Source: an uncultured Lachnospiraceae bacterium
GTDB lineage: Bacteria > Bacillota > Clostridia > Lachnospirales > Lachnospiraceae
Assembly: GCA_934320845.1 (NCBI GenBank)
Contig: CAKRFU010000008.1
Coordinates: 1-64,000, forward strand
DNA: 64,000 nt
Direction: 5' to 3'
Shown here: positions 36,943 through 45,996 of the stretch, in pieces
Layout of the letters: each line of letters opens with the position of its first letter
How positions within the stretch are numbered: the first letter of the stretch is position 1
Notes under the pieces: model-generated
What the model saw: the letters and a program-made list of their open reading frames with translations, nothing else
Told to the model about the DNA's origin: nothing
Database searches by the model: none
Program-made: the position numbers and the translations under genes

Positions 36943-37932
36943 ATGATTACATTAAATGATTATTTGTATTCAGGAGATACAGTTTTTCGTATAATACAGA
37001 AATATATTGGAGATTTGAGAAAAGAAGCGAAGGAAACGCGCAATGAAGTAGACATGATGCATTGCAATTTCCTTGTGCAGATTTTGGAGCTTCTTGAACA
37101 CAATGAATTTTTGACGGCGCAGTCACAGAAGATAAGAGATTTTTATATGTATATGGCAAAGGAGTATCCGTATCTTGCATTTACATTTAAAGGCCGTATA
37201 AAGTCTTTGATTCGTGCCGAGGAAAAGTTCAACGGTTATATTGTTGAGTATATTTATGATTATTATATGAAAAACAGGAAATTTCCGCCTGTTTCGGAAC
37301 TCAAAAACAAATTAAGCTGTTTTAGGGATATAATAGCGTACAGAATTGTTATTTCAATGCCTAAATGTCATTTAAAACAGGGCGAGGATAAGGATGAACA
37401 AGAGATAAAAATTTTGTATGAAATAGCAAATATTCTTCTTGGTTTTTTGGAAGAAAGAGGTTTTACGGCAGAACCGGCAAGAGGTGTAGCGGTGAGTCAT
37501 GCAAAGCTTCTTAATGATGATGTAAGACCGTATTACAGAGATTACATATCAGATGACAAAAGTAGTGAGTATCAGTCACTTCACATTACATTTTTTGATA
37601 ACATTGCACGCTGTTTTATGGAAGTACAGCTTAGAACCAAAACTATGGATGACAATGCAGAGATAGGGCCGGCAAATCATTTGGGATATGAAAAAAAGCA
37701 GGAGCATGAAAGAGCAAGAAGGGACATGATACCCAAAGGTGAATGTATTTATTTTGATGAGGCTTATGAAAGAGGCATGAAACTTCAGCAGCTTGAACTT
37801 TCAAAACTCGATGTAAATATGTTTGCGGCGGTAAATAACAGTCTTATAAATGATGGCTGTGGTCTTTATCGAGGAAGACAGATTCTTCCGTATGAGCATT
37901 TGTCGAGGTTTCAAAATGACCTGAGAAGTTAA
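36943..37932 (+). CDS. RelA/SpoT-domain protein, divergent
   Basis: 329 residues. The centre has alarmone-synthetase landmarks: FKGRIKSLIRAEEK (about 80-93), FRDIIAYRIVI (about 127-137), SEYQSLHITFFDN (about 207-219) and MEVQLRTKTMDDNAEIG (about 227-243). The usual YxxxPKxNGYxSLH is altered here to DYISDDKSSEYQSLH, lacking the PK-x-NG part. It may therefore make a different nucleotide or be a degenerate synthetase. No HD hydrolase domain. Likely cytoplasmic, in a two-gene unit with cfa. Confidence 0.75.
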   Translation: MITLNDYLYSGDTVFRIIQKYIGDLRKEAKETRNEVDMMHCNFLVQILELLEHNEFLTAQSQKIRDFYMYMAKEYPYLAFTFKGRIKSLIRAEEKFNGYIVEYIYDYYMKNRKFPPVSELKNKLSCFRDIIAYRIVISMPKCHLKQGEDKDEQEIKILYEIANILLGFLEERGFTAEPARGVAVSHAKLLNDDVRPYYRDYISDDKSSEYQSLHITFFDNIARCFMEVQLRTKTMDDNAEIGPANHLGYEKKQEHERARRDMIPKGECIYFDEAYERGMKLQQLELSKLDVNMFAAVNNSLINDGCGLYRGRQILPYEHLSRFQNDLRS

Positions 37933-37953
37933 AAATGAGAGGAGAAGAAATGT

Positions 37954-40401
37954 ATGAAAAAAGTAAGTTTAAAAAAAATGTTGTCGATTTTTATAGTTCT
38001 AGTTATGATGATTACAGGGGCAGCCTCAGGAGCTGTAAAAAATCAACAGGCAGCTGCAGCGGCAAAAAAGGCAGGTGTAAGTTTTACAAGTGCTGCTTAT
38101 AGCGTGCAGGAGGGGAAAACGCTTGCGCTTAAGGGCAGGATTACAAGAAAAAATGTCAAGAAGATTAAATCTATGACTTGGAACAGCAAAAACACCAAAA
38201 TTGCAAAGATTAGTCGAAATGGTACGGTAACAGGCATAAAGGCGGGCACTGCTAAGATTGTCTGCAAGGTGAAGTATCAGGCGAAAGGTGCCAAAAAATA
38301 TACATCAAAAACCATTCAGACGAAAGTGAAAGTTGTGGCAAAAGAAGTTGACAAATCAAATCTTACAGCAACAAATCTTACAACTGAGCACAAGTCGAAA
38401 AATGGAATTGTGACGCAGGACAACGGAATGATGCGTACAAACCTCACGGCACAGGATATTACTGCTGTTATGGGAATAGGATGGAATATCGGTAATTCTC
38501 TTGAACAGACACTTGCAAAAAGCTGTACATCTCTTTCGGAGGAAGAACAAAAGAAGCTTACGGATGAACAGTGGGTTACAGGATATGAGACAAATGCTGA
38601 TAACGTTGTATCCAGCCAACGACTTATGGATGGGCTTAAATCATATGGAATTAATACAATCCGTATACCTGTGGCATGGTCAAATCTTATGAAGGAAGAG
38701 AAGCAGGAAGATGGAAGTACATATTATAAGATAAATGAAGCGTATATGAACCGTGTCGAGACAGTTATGAATTATTGTTTAAATGATGAGATGTATGTAA
38801 TTATAAATATTCACTGGGACAACGGCTGGTGGGGAATGTTTGGCGATAATGACCAGAATGTGCGTAAGCAGGCATGGAAAAAGTATGAGGATATGTGGAC
38901 ACAGATTGCCGACAGATATGCAGAGTATTCGGATCATTTGATTTTTGAGGGAGCAAATGAAGAACTTGGAGAGCGACTAAATGATGATTGGAAGGGTGGA
39001 AGTAAGCAGACAGGTACTTTGTCGGTGGAAGAAACTTACGCATTGACTAATAAGATTAATCAGAAATTTGTTGACATTGTTCGTGGCACAGGTAAAAATG
39101 CAGACGGTACATACGGAAACAATTATTATCGTACGTTATTGATTCCGGGTTATGATACTAATCTGCATCAGACTTGTGGAGACAAGTATTCTGATAAAGT
39201 TAAAAAGAATGATGATAAACTTTCTTTTGAGATGCCCAAAGATGTGTCTGTAAACGGAAAGAACCGTCTTTTTGTGTCAATTCATTATTATGACCCGCTT
39301 GGATGGGGAATTGCCAAATCTGCATCGTCAAGTTATGAGACACCTAAGGGAACATCAAATTATAAAGATACTTGGGGCAGTAAGGAAGATTATGCGGCTA
39401 TGCAGGAAGATTTTGATGCGGTAAACGATGCGTTCATTAAGAAAGGTTATGGAGTCATATTTGGAGAATTTGGTGTTGTTTCCGTAAACAAAGATGGCAT
39501 TCCTGCATATTTTGAACAGTTTTTCAAAAGCTGTAAACAATATGGTATGCTGCCTGTTATGTGGGATGAGGGCACTTATGTAGACCGCTCGGGTACAGCT
39601 AATCTCAGAAAAAATGCATATTTTGTCTATAGTGATATAGGCGAAGTTATCTCAAAAGTTACCGGGGCAGAACCCAAGCTTAGTGCTGATGCACAAAAGC
39701 TTTTGACGCTTACCGGAATACCTGAAAATCCTGTGACAGAAAATCAAAATCCACTTGTCGTAGCCACATGGGATGGTGATTTTATGCGTAACACGACGAC
39801 TTCTGATTCAGTTGATTTAAAAGGAATAGGTCAGATGTTTGGTCAGGAGTTTTTGGGACAGTACAACAACAACACAGTCGGAGGTTATTTTAATACAAAG
39901 GCAATTACGATAAATCCAAACTATGATTTGAACCTGACTGCTCATGCATCCTCTGAATGGTGGCATTCGCATTTCAAAATGAGTGACTGGTCAAAATTAA
40001 AAGAGCCTTGTATTCGTATTACAATGCATGATGATGAATATAGCCAGTCGGCAGATTTACAGCTTGTGTATTCTGACGATGCAATTCTTTCATCTGATAA
40101 TGGAGCAGCATGGCGTTATGAGAGAGATTTTGAACAGGTAGAATGGGATGAACTTAAAGAGTATGTCAAGGTGGATGGCACAGTAGCAAAACGTACCATT
40201 GCCAAGAAAGATGAAGCAGGCAATTCGATTTTGGCAGATACAGCGTGGATTGGAAAATGTTTGAGCCTTAACAGCGAAATTTTAAAGACCTATCCGGTTG
40301 TGCTTATCACGACAAATTATTTTATGGGGGTTGATTTTGTCAAAGTGGAAATCTGTGATGCTGCTTATAATGCAGACGGAAGTGAGTATCAAACAAAATA
40401 A
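37954..40401 (+). CDS. Secreted GH5 endoglucanase with Ig-like and C-terminal modules
   Basis: 815 residues. Signal peptide 1-37; a Big_2-like domain (about 40-130; WNSKNTKIAKISRNGTVTGIKAG). The GH5 barrel spans about 165-560: MGIGWNIGNSLEQ opening strand, INIHWDNGWW, acid/base Glu in IFEGANEELG (about 335) and nucleophile Glu in VIFGEFGVV (about 504). A C-terminal beta-sandwich (about 595-815) is probably a carbohydrate-binding module. It cleaves beta-1,4-glucan or mannan outside the cell. Lacks dockerin and LPxTG. Gene starts 21 bp after the RelA/SpoT-like gene. Confidence 0.88.
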   Translation: MKKVSLKKMLSIFIVLVMMITGAASGAVKNQQAAAAAKKAGVSFTSAAYSVQEGKTLALKGRITRKNVKKIKSMTWNSKNTKIAKISRNGTVTGIKAGTAKIVCKVKYQAKGAKKYTSKTIQTKVKVVAKEVDKSNLTATNLTTEHKSKNGIVTQDNGMMRTNLTAQDITAVMGIGWNIGNSLEQTLAKSCTSLSEEEQKKLTDEQWVTGYETNADNVVSSQRLMDGLKSYGINTIRIPVAWSNLMKEEKQEDGSTYYKINEAYMNRVETVMNYCLNDEMYVIINIHWDNGWWGMFGDNDQNVRKQAWKKYEDMWTQIADRYAEYSDHLIFEGANEELGERLNDDWKGGSKQTGTLSVEETYALTNKINQKFVDIVRGTGKNADGTYGNNYYRTLLIPGYDTNLHQTCGDKYSDKVKKNDDKLSFEMPKDVSVNGKNRLFVSIHYYDPLGWGIAKSASSSYETPKGTSNYKDTWGSKEDYAAMQEDFDAVNDAFIKKGYGVIFGEFGVVSVNKDGIPAYFEQFFKSCKQYGMLPVMWDEGTYVDRSGTANLRKNAYFVYSDIGEVISKVTGAEPKLSADAQKLLTLTGIPENPVTENQNPLVVATWDGDFMRNTTTSDSVDLKGIGQMFGQEFLGQYNNNTVGGYFNTKAITINPNYDLNLTAHASSEWWHSHFKMSDWSKLKEPCIRITMHDDEYSQSADLQLVYSDDAILSSDNGAAWRYERDFEQVEWDELKEYVKVDGTVAKRTIAKKDEAGNSILADTAWIGKCLSLNSEILKTYPVVLITTNYFMGVDFVKVEICDAAYNADGSEYQTK

Positions 40402-40443
40402 ACGGATGCGTGAATAGTGTTTGTGATATGTACGCAGTCCGTT
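40401..40443 (+). terminator. Possible terminator after the GH5 gene
   Basis: AACGGATGCGT (40401-40411) and ACGCAGTCCGTT (40432-40443) pair around a 20-nt loop. The stem has no T-run and its 3' arm runs directly into the TTGACA of the next promoter, so termination ability is doubtful. Confidence 0.4.
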
Positions 40444-40530
40444 GACAATATTTATAAAGCTGACTATAATAATAACTGTTTTTGTAAATTTATAAATTAG
40501 CAGGAAAGAGAAAATGATAGTCAGCTTTAT
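40442..40530 (+). promoter_or_regulatory. Promoter with 14-bp inverted repeats
   Basis: TTGACA (40442-40447), 17 bp, TATAAT (40465-40470). The -10 overlaps the end of ATAAAGCTGACTAT (40454-40467), whose perfect inverse ATAGTCAGCTTTAT lies at 40517-40530, 49 bp away. The repeats bracket the presumed transcription start of the Ig-domain gene. Confidence 0.7.
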
Positions 40531-40549
40531 GATTATCAGGGGAAAAACA

Positions 40550-42208
40550 ATGAAACAGAACAGATTTATCAAAAAGTTTTTTGTTGTTGCACTTATGGCT
40601 TTTGCAGTAAGTGTATTTTTGGGTGAAGCATCGTCAGATGCGGCATCAAAGGCAAAATTGTCAAGCAAGAAAGCAAACATTGCCGTAAACGAAAGCATTA
40701 CAATAAGTTTAACAGGCAAGGTTAAGAAAGCTTATTATCAGTTCACATCTAAGAATAAGAAGATTGCAACAGTAAGTAATAAGGGTGTTATAAAAGGTGT
40801 AGCTGCCGGAAAAGCAAAGATTAGTGTTGTACAGAAACTTAACAAAAAGAAAACAAATGTTGGAACATTTACTGTTACTGTAAAAAAAGCAGGAATTTAC
40901 AGTAGTTTCAAAACAGGAACAGTGATTTCAAATCAGCCGGGGGTTTATAAAGATAATCCATATTATTTAGAAGTTTATGAGTACATTACATATATAAATT
41001 ACAAGGCAAAATATAAAGTGTATTCATCAGATACAAAGAAATTACCTATGACGGAAGATGGTATTGTAAAAGAGGTAAATGGTGAGGGTACGGTAAATGT
41101 TACTTTCAAGGAGACATATAAAGGTAAGACACGTACAATAGGAAGTATTAAAGTTGAGCTTTGTGCACCTTCATATACAGGAAAGAAGGATGCTCAGATG
41201 TATAAGAATGAAATATTTTATGTAGACAATTATCTTCAGAATGTTGGCAAGTATTATCTTATTTGTTCGTATGAAGATAAAGTTTTAGATCCGAATGAAT
41301 TTGAGGCTTCAAAAGATAATGGTGAAGATTCAGAAGAGGATGATATCATTCAATTTGTTGAAGATTCTAACGGAGATTGGAACGGTGGATTAAAAGGTTT
41401 AGCTGAAGGTAAAAGATATATTTGTATTTATGCTTATGATTACAATAATGAGAAGTATATTGAAGAACCTTTTGCAAGCTTCACGTTGACAGTTAATGCA
41501 GTCAAAACGGCAGAAGCTATAACAACAGATTTGGATAGTTATGATGAAGATGATGAAGAGTATGATTCAAGCACCAGCACATTAACGCTTGGTGTTAATG
41601 ATACAAAGATATATAGTGTATATCAGAAACCGTACAATTATACTGAGGATATAAAAGTTACATCTTCTGATTCAAGTGTTGTTAAAGTAGCTGAGTTTGA
41701 AAAAACAGAGTATTATGATGAAGATGAAGGATATATCGGAAAGATGTTTGTTACTCCGGTGAAAGCAGGAAAGGCAACAATTACATTAGAGGCAAACGGA
41801 TTTAAAAAAACATACAATATTGTTGTCAAAGATTACAATTCTTATTCAGACAGTGACGAATATTATCAGATAGTAATGCTCGATAAAGATATACCATTGT
41901 ATGACGGTGATGAAGAAGTATCGGAAAGCGATTTTACTTTAAAATCGTCTGACGAGAGTATAGTAAGCGGAAGTATATCAGATGTTCGTACGGATTCAAA
42001 TTCTAAGTATATTAAAGCTGTAGGATTAGATTTACAGAATGGTTCAAAAGCAGGAAAAGTTACACTTACTATTTCATATAAGGGCGAAAAAGTAGGAACT
42101 CTTGTATTTACTACTGTAAGTGAAGATGATTACGACGATGACAGCGATTATGATGACGATAACGATTATGGTGATGATGACGATTACTACTATGAAGATG
42201 AGTATTAA
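40550..42208 (+). CDS. Secreted Ig-domain (Big_2-like) protein with acidic tail
   Basis: 552 residues from ATG 40550. Signal peptide 1-34 (FFVVALMAFAVSVFLGEASSDAAS). At least three Ig-like beta domains follow: about 35-115 (TSKNKKIATVSNKGVIKGVAAGKAKI), about 315-420 (SSDSSVVKVAEF, PVKAGKATITLEANG) and about 430-525. The last 25 residues are almost entirely Asp/Tyr/Glu (DDYDDDSDYDDDND type). It has no catalytic motif or sortase signal, so a structural or binding role at the surface is likely. The Asp-rich tail may bind Ca2+ or basic surfaces. Confidence 0.75.
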   Translation: MKQNRFIKKFFVVALMAFAVSVFLGEASSDAASKAKLSSKKANIAVNESITISLTGKVKKAYYQFTSKNKKIATVSNKGVIKGVAAGKAKISVVQKLNKKKTNVGTFTVTVKKAGIYSSFKTGTVISNQPGVYKDNPYYLEVYEYITYINYKAKYKVYSSDTKKLPMTEDGIVKEVNGEGTVNVTFKETYKGKTRTIGSIKVELCAPSYTGKKDAQMYKNEIFYVDNYLQNVGKYYLICSYEDKVLDPNEFEASKDNGEDSEEDDIIQFVEDSNGDWNGGLKGLAEGKRYICIYAYDYNNEKYIEEPFASFTLTVNAVKTAEAITTDLDSYDEDDEEYDSSTSTLTLGVNDTKIYSVYQKPYNYTEDIKVTSSDSSVVKVAEFEKTEYYDEDEGYIGKMFVTPVKAGKATITLEANGFKKTYNIVVKDYNSYSDSDEYYQIVMLDKDIPLYDGDEEVSESDFTLKSSDESIVSGSISDVRTDSNSKYIKAVGLDLQNGSKAGKVTLTISYKGEKVGTLVFTTVSEDDYDDDSDYDDDNDYGDDDDYYYEDEY

Positions 42209-42256
42209 TATTCATACATACTAAAAAGTTAAATAAAACAGTTAAATAATTTTATA

Positions 42257-42298
42257 AAAAGACCGTATACCTTTTAAACAGAGGGTATACGGTCTTTT
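42257..42298. terminator. Intrinsic terminator, perfect 15-bp stem
   Basis: AAAAGACCGTATACC (42257-42271) and GGTATACGGTCTTTT (42284-42298). It serves the Ig-domain gene and, in reverse, bioB. Confidence 0.88.
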
Positions 42299-42368
42299 GT
42301 GACTTTTTGGATATTAGACTTTTTACTATTTTGATAAAAGTCTATATGTATATAAAATTAAAATGCTT

Positions 42369-43343
42369 TTATTTCATGTATTCAGGTGTAACATCTCTTC
42401 CCATGCCTGAGAGCAGTTTTTTGTCACTTTCTATGGTAGAACCAGATGTTGTGAGCATATTTCCTGTAATTGTTGCACTTGCTCCACCAGAGAATGCAGC
42501 TTCACCATCATTTGTGATAAGTGCACGTCCGGCAGCAAGACGGACATTTGCTTCAGGATTTATATATCTGAAGAATGCAATTGTTCTTAATATGTCATTT
42601 TCTGAGAGCTGTTCAAGATTTTCAAGCGGTGTGCCGGGGATTGGCATCAAAGCGTTGATAGGAATAGACATGATACCTAATTCGGCAAGTGAAACTGCCA
42701 TATCAAGTCTGTCTTCCCAAGTCTCACCCATACCGATTATGCCTCCTGAACAGACACAAAAGCCTTCTTCCTGAGCAGCTTTGATAGTTGCAATTTTTTC
42801 ATCATATGTATGAGTTGTACATATATTCGGAAAGTTCCTTCGTGATGTTTCTATATTGTCATGGTAGCTTGTAACGCCAGCTTCATGGAGTCTGTGGAAC
42901 TGTTCTTTAGTGAGAAAGCCAAGAGAAGCACATAAATCAAGTTTGCATTCTTTGTGCATTGTTTCATATGCATCTATAGCTTTTTCAAAATCTTCGCCGG
43001 AAAGACTTCTTCCTGCTGTAACGATAGCAAAGCGGTCAACACCTTCTTTTTCGTTTGCAAGAGCCTCGGCGAGAATTTTTTCTTTTGGAAGAAAGTCATA
43101 TACTTCACAGTTTGTGTGATTGTGAGCAGACTGCGCACAGTATTTGCAATCTTCGCCGCATCTGCCGCTTCGTCCGTTGATTATCGTACAAAGGTCAACT
43201 TTATCACCACAGAAATATTCGCGTATTTTATCAGCTCCCTCTAAAAGAGCATCAAGTTCACAGTCGATAAAAAATGACAAATCATCTTTTCTTGTAAGCC
43301 TTTTTCCGTTGATTATGTCATCAGCAAGTTTTTTTAAATCCAT
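42369..43343 (-). CDS. bioB: Biotin synthase
   Basis: 324-residue radical-SAM enzyme converting dethiobiotin to biotin. The CxxxCxxC cluster is CGEDCKYCAQSAHNH (about 56-70). The auxiliary 2Fe-2S ligand pattern includes LDLCASLG, CVCSGGIIGMGE and RLAAGRA, the last providing the Arg ligand of BioB. YHDNIETS matches the family (YNHNLDTS) with changes. It stands alone with no other bio gene in the window, suggesting a partial pathway or uptake of precursors. A palindrome over its -35 region suggests biotin-dependent repression. Confidence 0.92.
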   Translation of the reverse strand: MDLKKLADDIINGKRLTRKDDLSFFIDCELDALLEGADKIREYFCGDKVDLCTIINGRSGRCGEDCKYCAQSAHNHTNCEVYDFLPKEKILAEALANEKEGVDRFAIVTAGRSLSGEDFEKAIDAYETMHKECKLDLCASLGFLTKEQFHRLHEAGVTSYHDNIETSRRNFPNICTTHTYDEKIATIKAAQEEGFCVCSGGIIGMGETWEDRLDMAVSLAELGIMSIPINALMPIPGTPLENLEQLSENDILRTIAFFRYINPEANVRLAAGRALITNDGEAAFSGGASATITGNMLTTSGSTIESDKKLLSGMGRDVTPEYMK

Positions 43344-43380
43344 AATGTGCCTCTTTTCTTTTGTCTTAATAATAATAAAT

Positions 43381-43408
43381 AGAGCAAACTGTAGAGAAAG
43401 TTTGCTCT
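43381..43408 (-). promoter_or_regulatory. Leader hairpin before bioB
   Basis: AGAGCAAACT (43381-43390) and AGTTTGCTCT (43399-43408) form a perfect 10-bp stem in the bioB leader. A second stem from TACTGCT and AGCAGTA (near 43422-43454) lies upstream. A few T/A residues follow on the minus strand; an attenuator is possible but unproven. Confidence 0.45.
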
Positions 43409-43463
43409 TTTGTGGGTTAGAGTACTGCTTGAAAAGTATTAAATCAGAGCAGTAACAAGTGTT

Positions 43464-43514
43464 ATTATATAGGTAGCAAAAAGAAATGTCAACCTTTAAA
43501 AATAAAAGGTTGAC
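43464..43514 (-). promoter_or_regulatory. bioB promoter with BirA-like operator
   Basis: On the minus strand TTGACA (43487-43492) and TATAAT (43464-43469) are 17 bp apart. GTCAACC (43488-43494) and GGTTGAC (43508-43514), 13 bp apart, form an inverted repeat over the -35. Half-sites of GTCAACC/GGTTGAC type resemble Gram-positive BirA operators, though spacing is slightly short. Confidence 0.6.
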
Positions 43515-43584
43515 GAAGGATGGAAAAATTGTTGATTATCGTGCCGTATGGTAAACAGTAATCGGTAATAAGTTTTTTACTTAG

Positions 43585-44922
43585 TCACATAAGATTTTTT
43601 TCGATTTTTTTGAGACATATAAGGCATGTTGGTACAATATACAGGCATGCAAAAATCCATGCGGTCTGGTCGGCAAAACATATTGCATTAAATTTGAAGA
43701 TTGGTACGAACACGAGACTTACAAATATACGTGCAATCATTTCAACAGCACCTGAAAAGACGGCTCTGCCTGCATATCCAAGTCCTTGCACACTCATTCG
43801 GCAGACATTTAATATTCCAAGTGCCCAGAAGAAACATCCGAGACATGCAAGATATTTGCCTGAGGCATCCAAAACTGCTGTTGCATTACGGCTTATAAAC
43901 AATAAAGATAATGTTCTTCCAAAAAGTATGAGTATGCATCCTGAAATAATTCCATAACATACACCTATTGTTACACCTTTTTTTAGTCCATCTTTAATTC
44001 GTTTCAGATTTCCAGCACCAAAGTTTTGGCTGCAGAATGTAGACGCTGCTGTTGCAATCGCATCGAAAGGACACATAAGGAACTGTTTGATACGCATACC
44101 TGCCGTAAATCCGGAGATATATGTACTTCCAAGACCGTTGTTTGCAGACTGCATAACCATGCTGCCTATAGCGGTGATGGAATATTGAAGTCCCATCGGA
44201 ACCCCCATAACTATCATCTGTTTTGTTGTATCTGATTTTATGCGGCAGTGTTCTTTTGATATACATAAGATAGGAAACTTCTTTATTATATATACCAGGC
44301 AGAGAAGTCCGCTTACACCCTGTGACATAATTGTTGCGAGTGCCGCACCTGATACACCGAGTTTAAATACAATGATAAATGTAAGGTCAAGTATTATATT
44401 TAAAATACTTGAGAAAACAAGAAAAAGAAATGGTGTTTTACTGTCACCGACAGCTCTTAACAGTCCTGATAAGAGATTATATAAAATTGTGAAGGGTATT
44501 CCTAAAAATATAATGAAAAGATACGAATATGCATCGGCAAAAATATTTTCAGGAGTACACAGAATATGTAATATGTTTGGACAAAGAATAGCACAGGCAG
44601 TTGTTATAATCGCTGCGAAAAGTATTGAGAGAAAGCCTGCATGAAAAATGGCTTCTTTCATTTTCTGAATATTTTTTGCACCAAAATGTTGGGATACCGG
44701 AATTGCAAAACCACAGCAGATTCCCATACAGAAACCGAGCACGAGAAACTGAACGCTTGAAGATGCTCCTACACTGGCAAGTTTTTCTTCTCCGAGATAT
44801 TGTCCGACAATTGCGGTATCTATCATATTATATGTCTGTTGAAAAAGATTGCCAAGAAGCAGTGGGATGGCAAAACTAAAAAGATGTTTCCATATGTTTC
44901 CTTCAGTCATATCTTTTGTCAT
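43585..44922 (-). CDS. MATE-family efflux transporter, copy 2
   Basis: 445 residues, 12 predicted helices, paralogous to 27444-28793. Signature FAIPLLLGNLFQQTYNMIDTAIVGQYLG at the N-terminus and GVPMGLQYSITAIGSMVMQ in the second half; the latter is nearly the same in both copies. Predicted Na+ or H+-coupled exporter of drugs or metabolites. Monocistronic, ribosome site AGGAGG on the minus strand just upstream. The substrate is not predictable. Confidence 0.9.
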   Translation of the reverse strand: MTKDMTEGNIWKHLFSFAIPLLLGNLFQQTYNMIDTAIVGQYLGEEKLASVGASSSVQFLVLGFCMGICCGFAIPVSQHFGAKNIQKMKEAIFHAGFLSILFAAIITTACAILCPNILHILCTPENIFADAYSYLFIIFLGIPFTILYNLLSGLLRAVGDSKTPFLFLVFSSILNIILDLTFIIVFKLGVSGAALATIMSQGVSGLLCLVYIIKKFPILCISKEHCRIKSDTTKQMIVMGVPMGLQYSITAIGSMVMQSANNGLGSTYISGFTAGMRIKQFLMCPFDAIATAASTFCSQNFGAGNLKRIKDGLKKGVTIGVCYGIISGCILILFGRTLSLLFISRNATAVLDASGKYLACLGCFFWALGILNVCRMSVQGLGYAGRAVFSGAVEMIARIFVSLVFVPIFKFNAICFADQTAWIFACLYIVPTCLICLKKIEKNLM

Positions 44923-45164
44923 TATAAAACCTCCTAAAAAGCAATTTAAAAGAGCTTCAAATTTTGAAACTCTGTCTGAATGTAATATAAGTATAATGAA
45001 GCAATCCGTGGCATTAGTATATTAACATTATTATTAGCAGGATTCAAGATTTGGTTTTGAAAATCTAAATATATATTATGCGGTTGACTGTAATTTTTCA
45101 ATGAATTATACTTATCTAAAATTGAGATATTCTAATATAAAACAGTAACAGCGGAGGAAAACAA

Positions 45165-45797
45165 ATGACTAAGAAGCAGCGTGCGTTAGAGATAATAGAC
45201 AGATTAAAAAAAGAGTATCCTGATGCGGATTGTACACTTGATTATAATGAGGCGTGGAAATTGCTTGTAAGTGTAAGACTTGCTGCACAATGTACGGATG
45301 CAAGGGTAAATGTGGTTGTAAAGGGGCTTTTTGAAAAATATCCAAGCGTAGAGGCACTTGCGGATGCGGAAGTTTCAGATATTGAAGATATAGTAAGACC
45401 ATGTGGTCTTGGAAAGAGTAAAGCGAGAGATATAAGTGCATGCATGAAAATGCTGCGTGATGAGTATGATTGTAAAGTTCCTGATGATTTTAATGAGCTT
45501 TTAAAACTTCCGGGAGTTGGAAGAAAGAGTGCGAATCTTATAATGGGTGATGTATTTAAGAAACCTGCTATAGTAACTGACACACATTGTATACGTCTTG
45601 TAAACAGGATGGGACTTGTTGATGGAATAAAAGACCCGAAAAAGGTTGAAATGGAATTGTGGAAGATAATACCGGGAGAGGAAGGGAGTGATTTTTGTCA
45701 CAGGCTCGTATGGCATGGGCGTGAAATTTGTACGGCGAGGACAACGCCACATTGTGAAAGGTGTGTGTTGGAAGATATTTGTAAGAAAAAGATATGA
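45165..45797 (+). CDS. nth: Endonuclease III
   Basis: 210 residues. DNA glycosylase/AP lyase for oxidised pyrimidines. The helix-hairpin-helix LPGVGRKSANLIM (about 109-121) includes the catalytic Lys, and VTDTHC (about 133-138) the catalytic Asp. Four cysteines at the C-terminus (C, 7 residues, C, 2, C, 5, C; starting EICTARTT) hold the 4Fe-4S cluster; the first gap is one residue longer than in E. coli. Start supported by GGAGG. Monocistronic. Confidence 0.95.
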   Translation: MTKKQRALEIIDRLKKEYPDADCTLDYNEAWKLLVSVRLAAQCTDARVNVVVKGLFEKYPSVEALADAEVSDIEDIVRPCGLGKSKARDISACMKMLRDEYDCKVPDDFNELLKLPGVGRKSANLIMGDVFKKPAIVTDTHCIRLVNRMGLVDGIKDPKKVEMELWKIIPGEEGSDFCHRLVWHGREICTARTTPHCERCVLEDICKKKI

Positions 45798-45851
45798 TAA
45801 AAAAATATTTACGGCGTATTTTTTCTTTAAAATGGTTATTTTTTATCATTA

Positions 45852-45893
45852 GTAACATTTGTTACAGAAATCACAGGAAAAATGTGGTATTAC
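45852..45893 (+). promoter_or_regulatory. Crp/Fnr-type box and -10 of the ldh promoter
   Basis: GTAACATTTGTTAC (45852-45865) is a perfect GTAAC-N4-GTTAC palindrome. TATTAC at 45888-45893 would be the -10, placing the palindrome centre about 41.5 bp before the transcription start, the usual class II activator position. No good -35 hexamer is present. The same box and distance occur at hcp2. Confidence 0.6.
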
Positions 45894-45996
45894 TATGATG
45901 CAGGTGATAAAAATATAGTATTTTATTTATGCTTAATGAAAATACTAATAGAAAAAAGCAAATGCATACATATGTGTGCATGACAGGAGGTTTATC

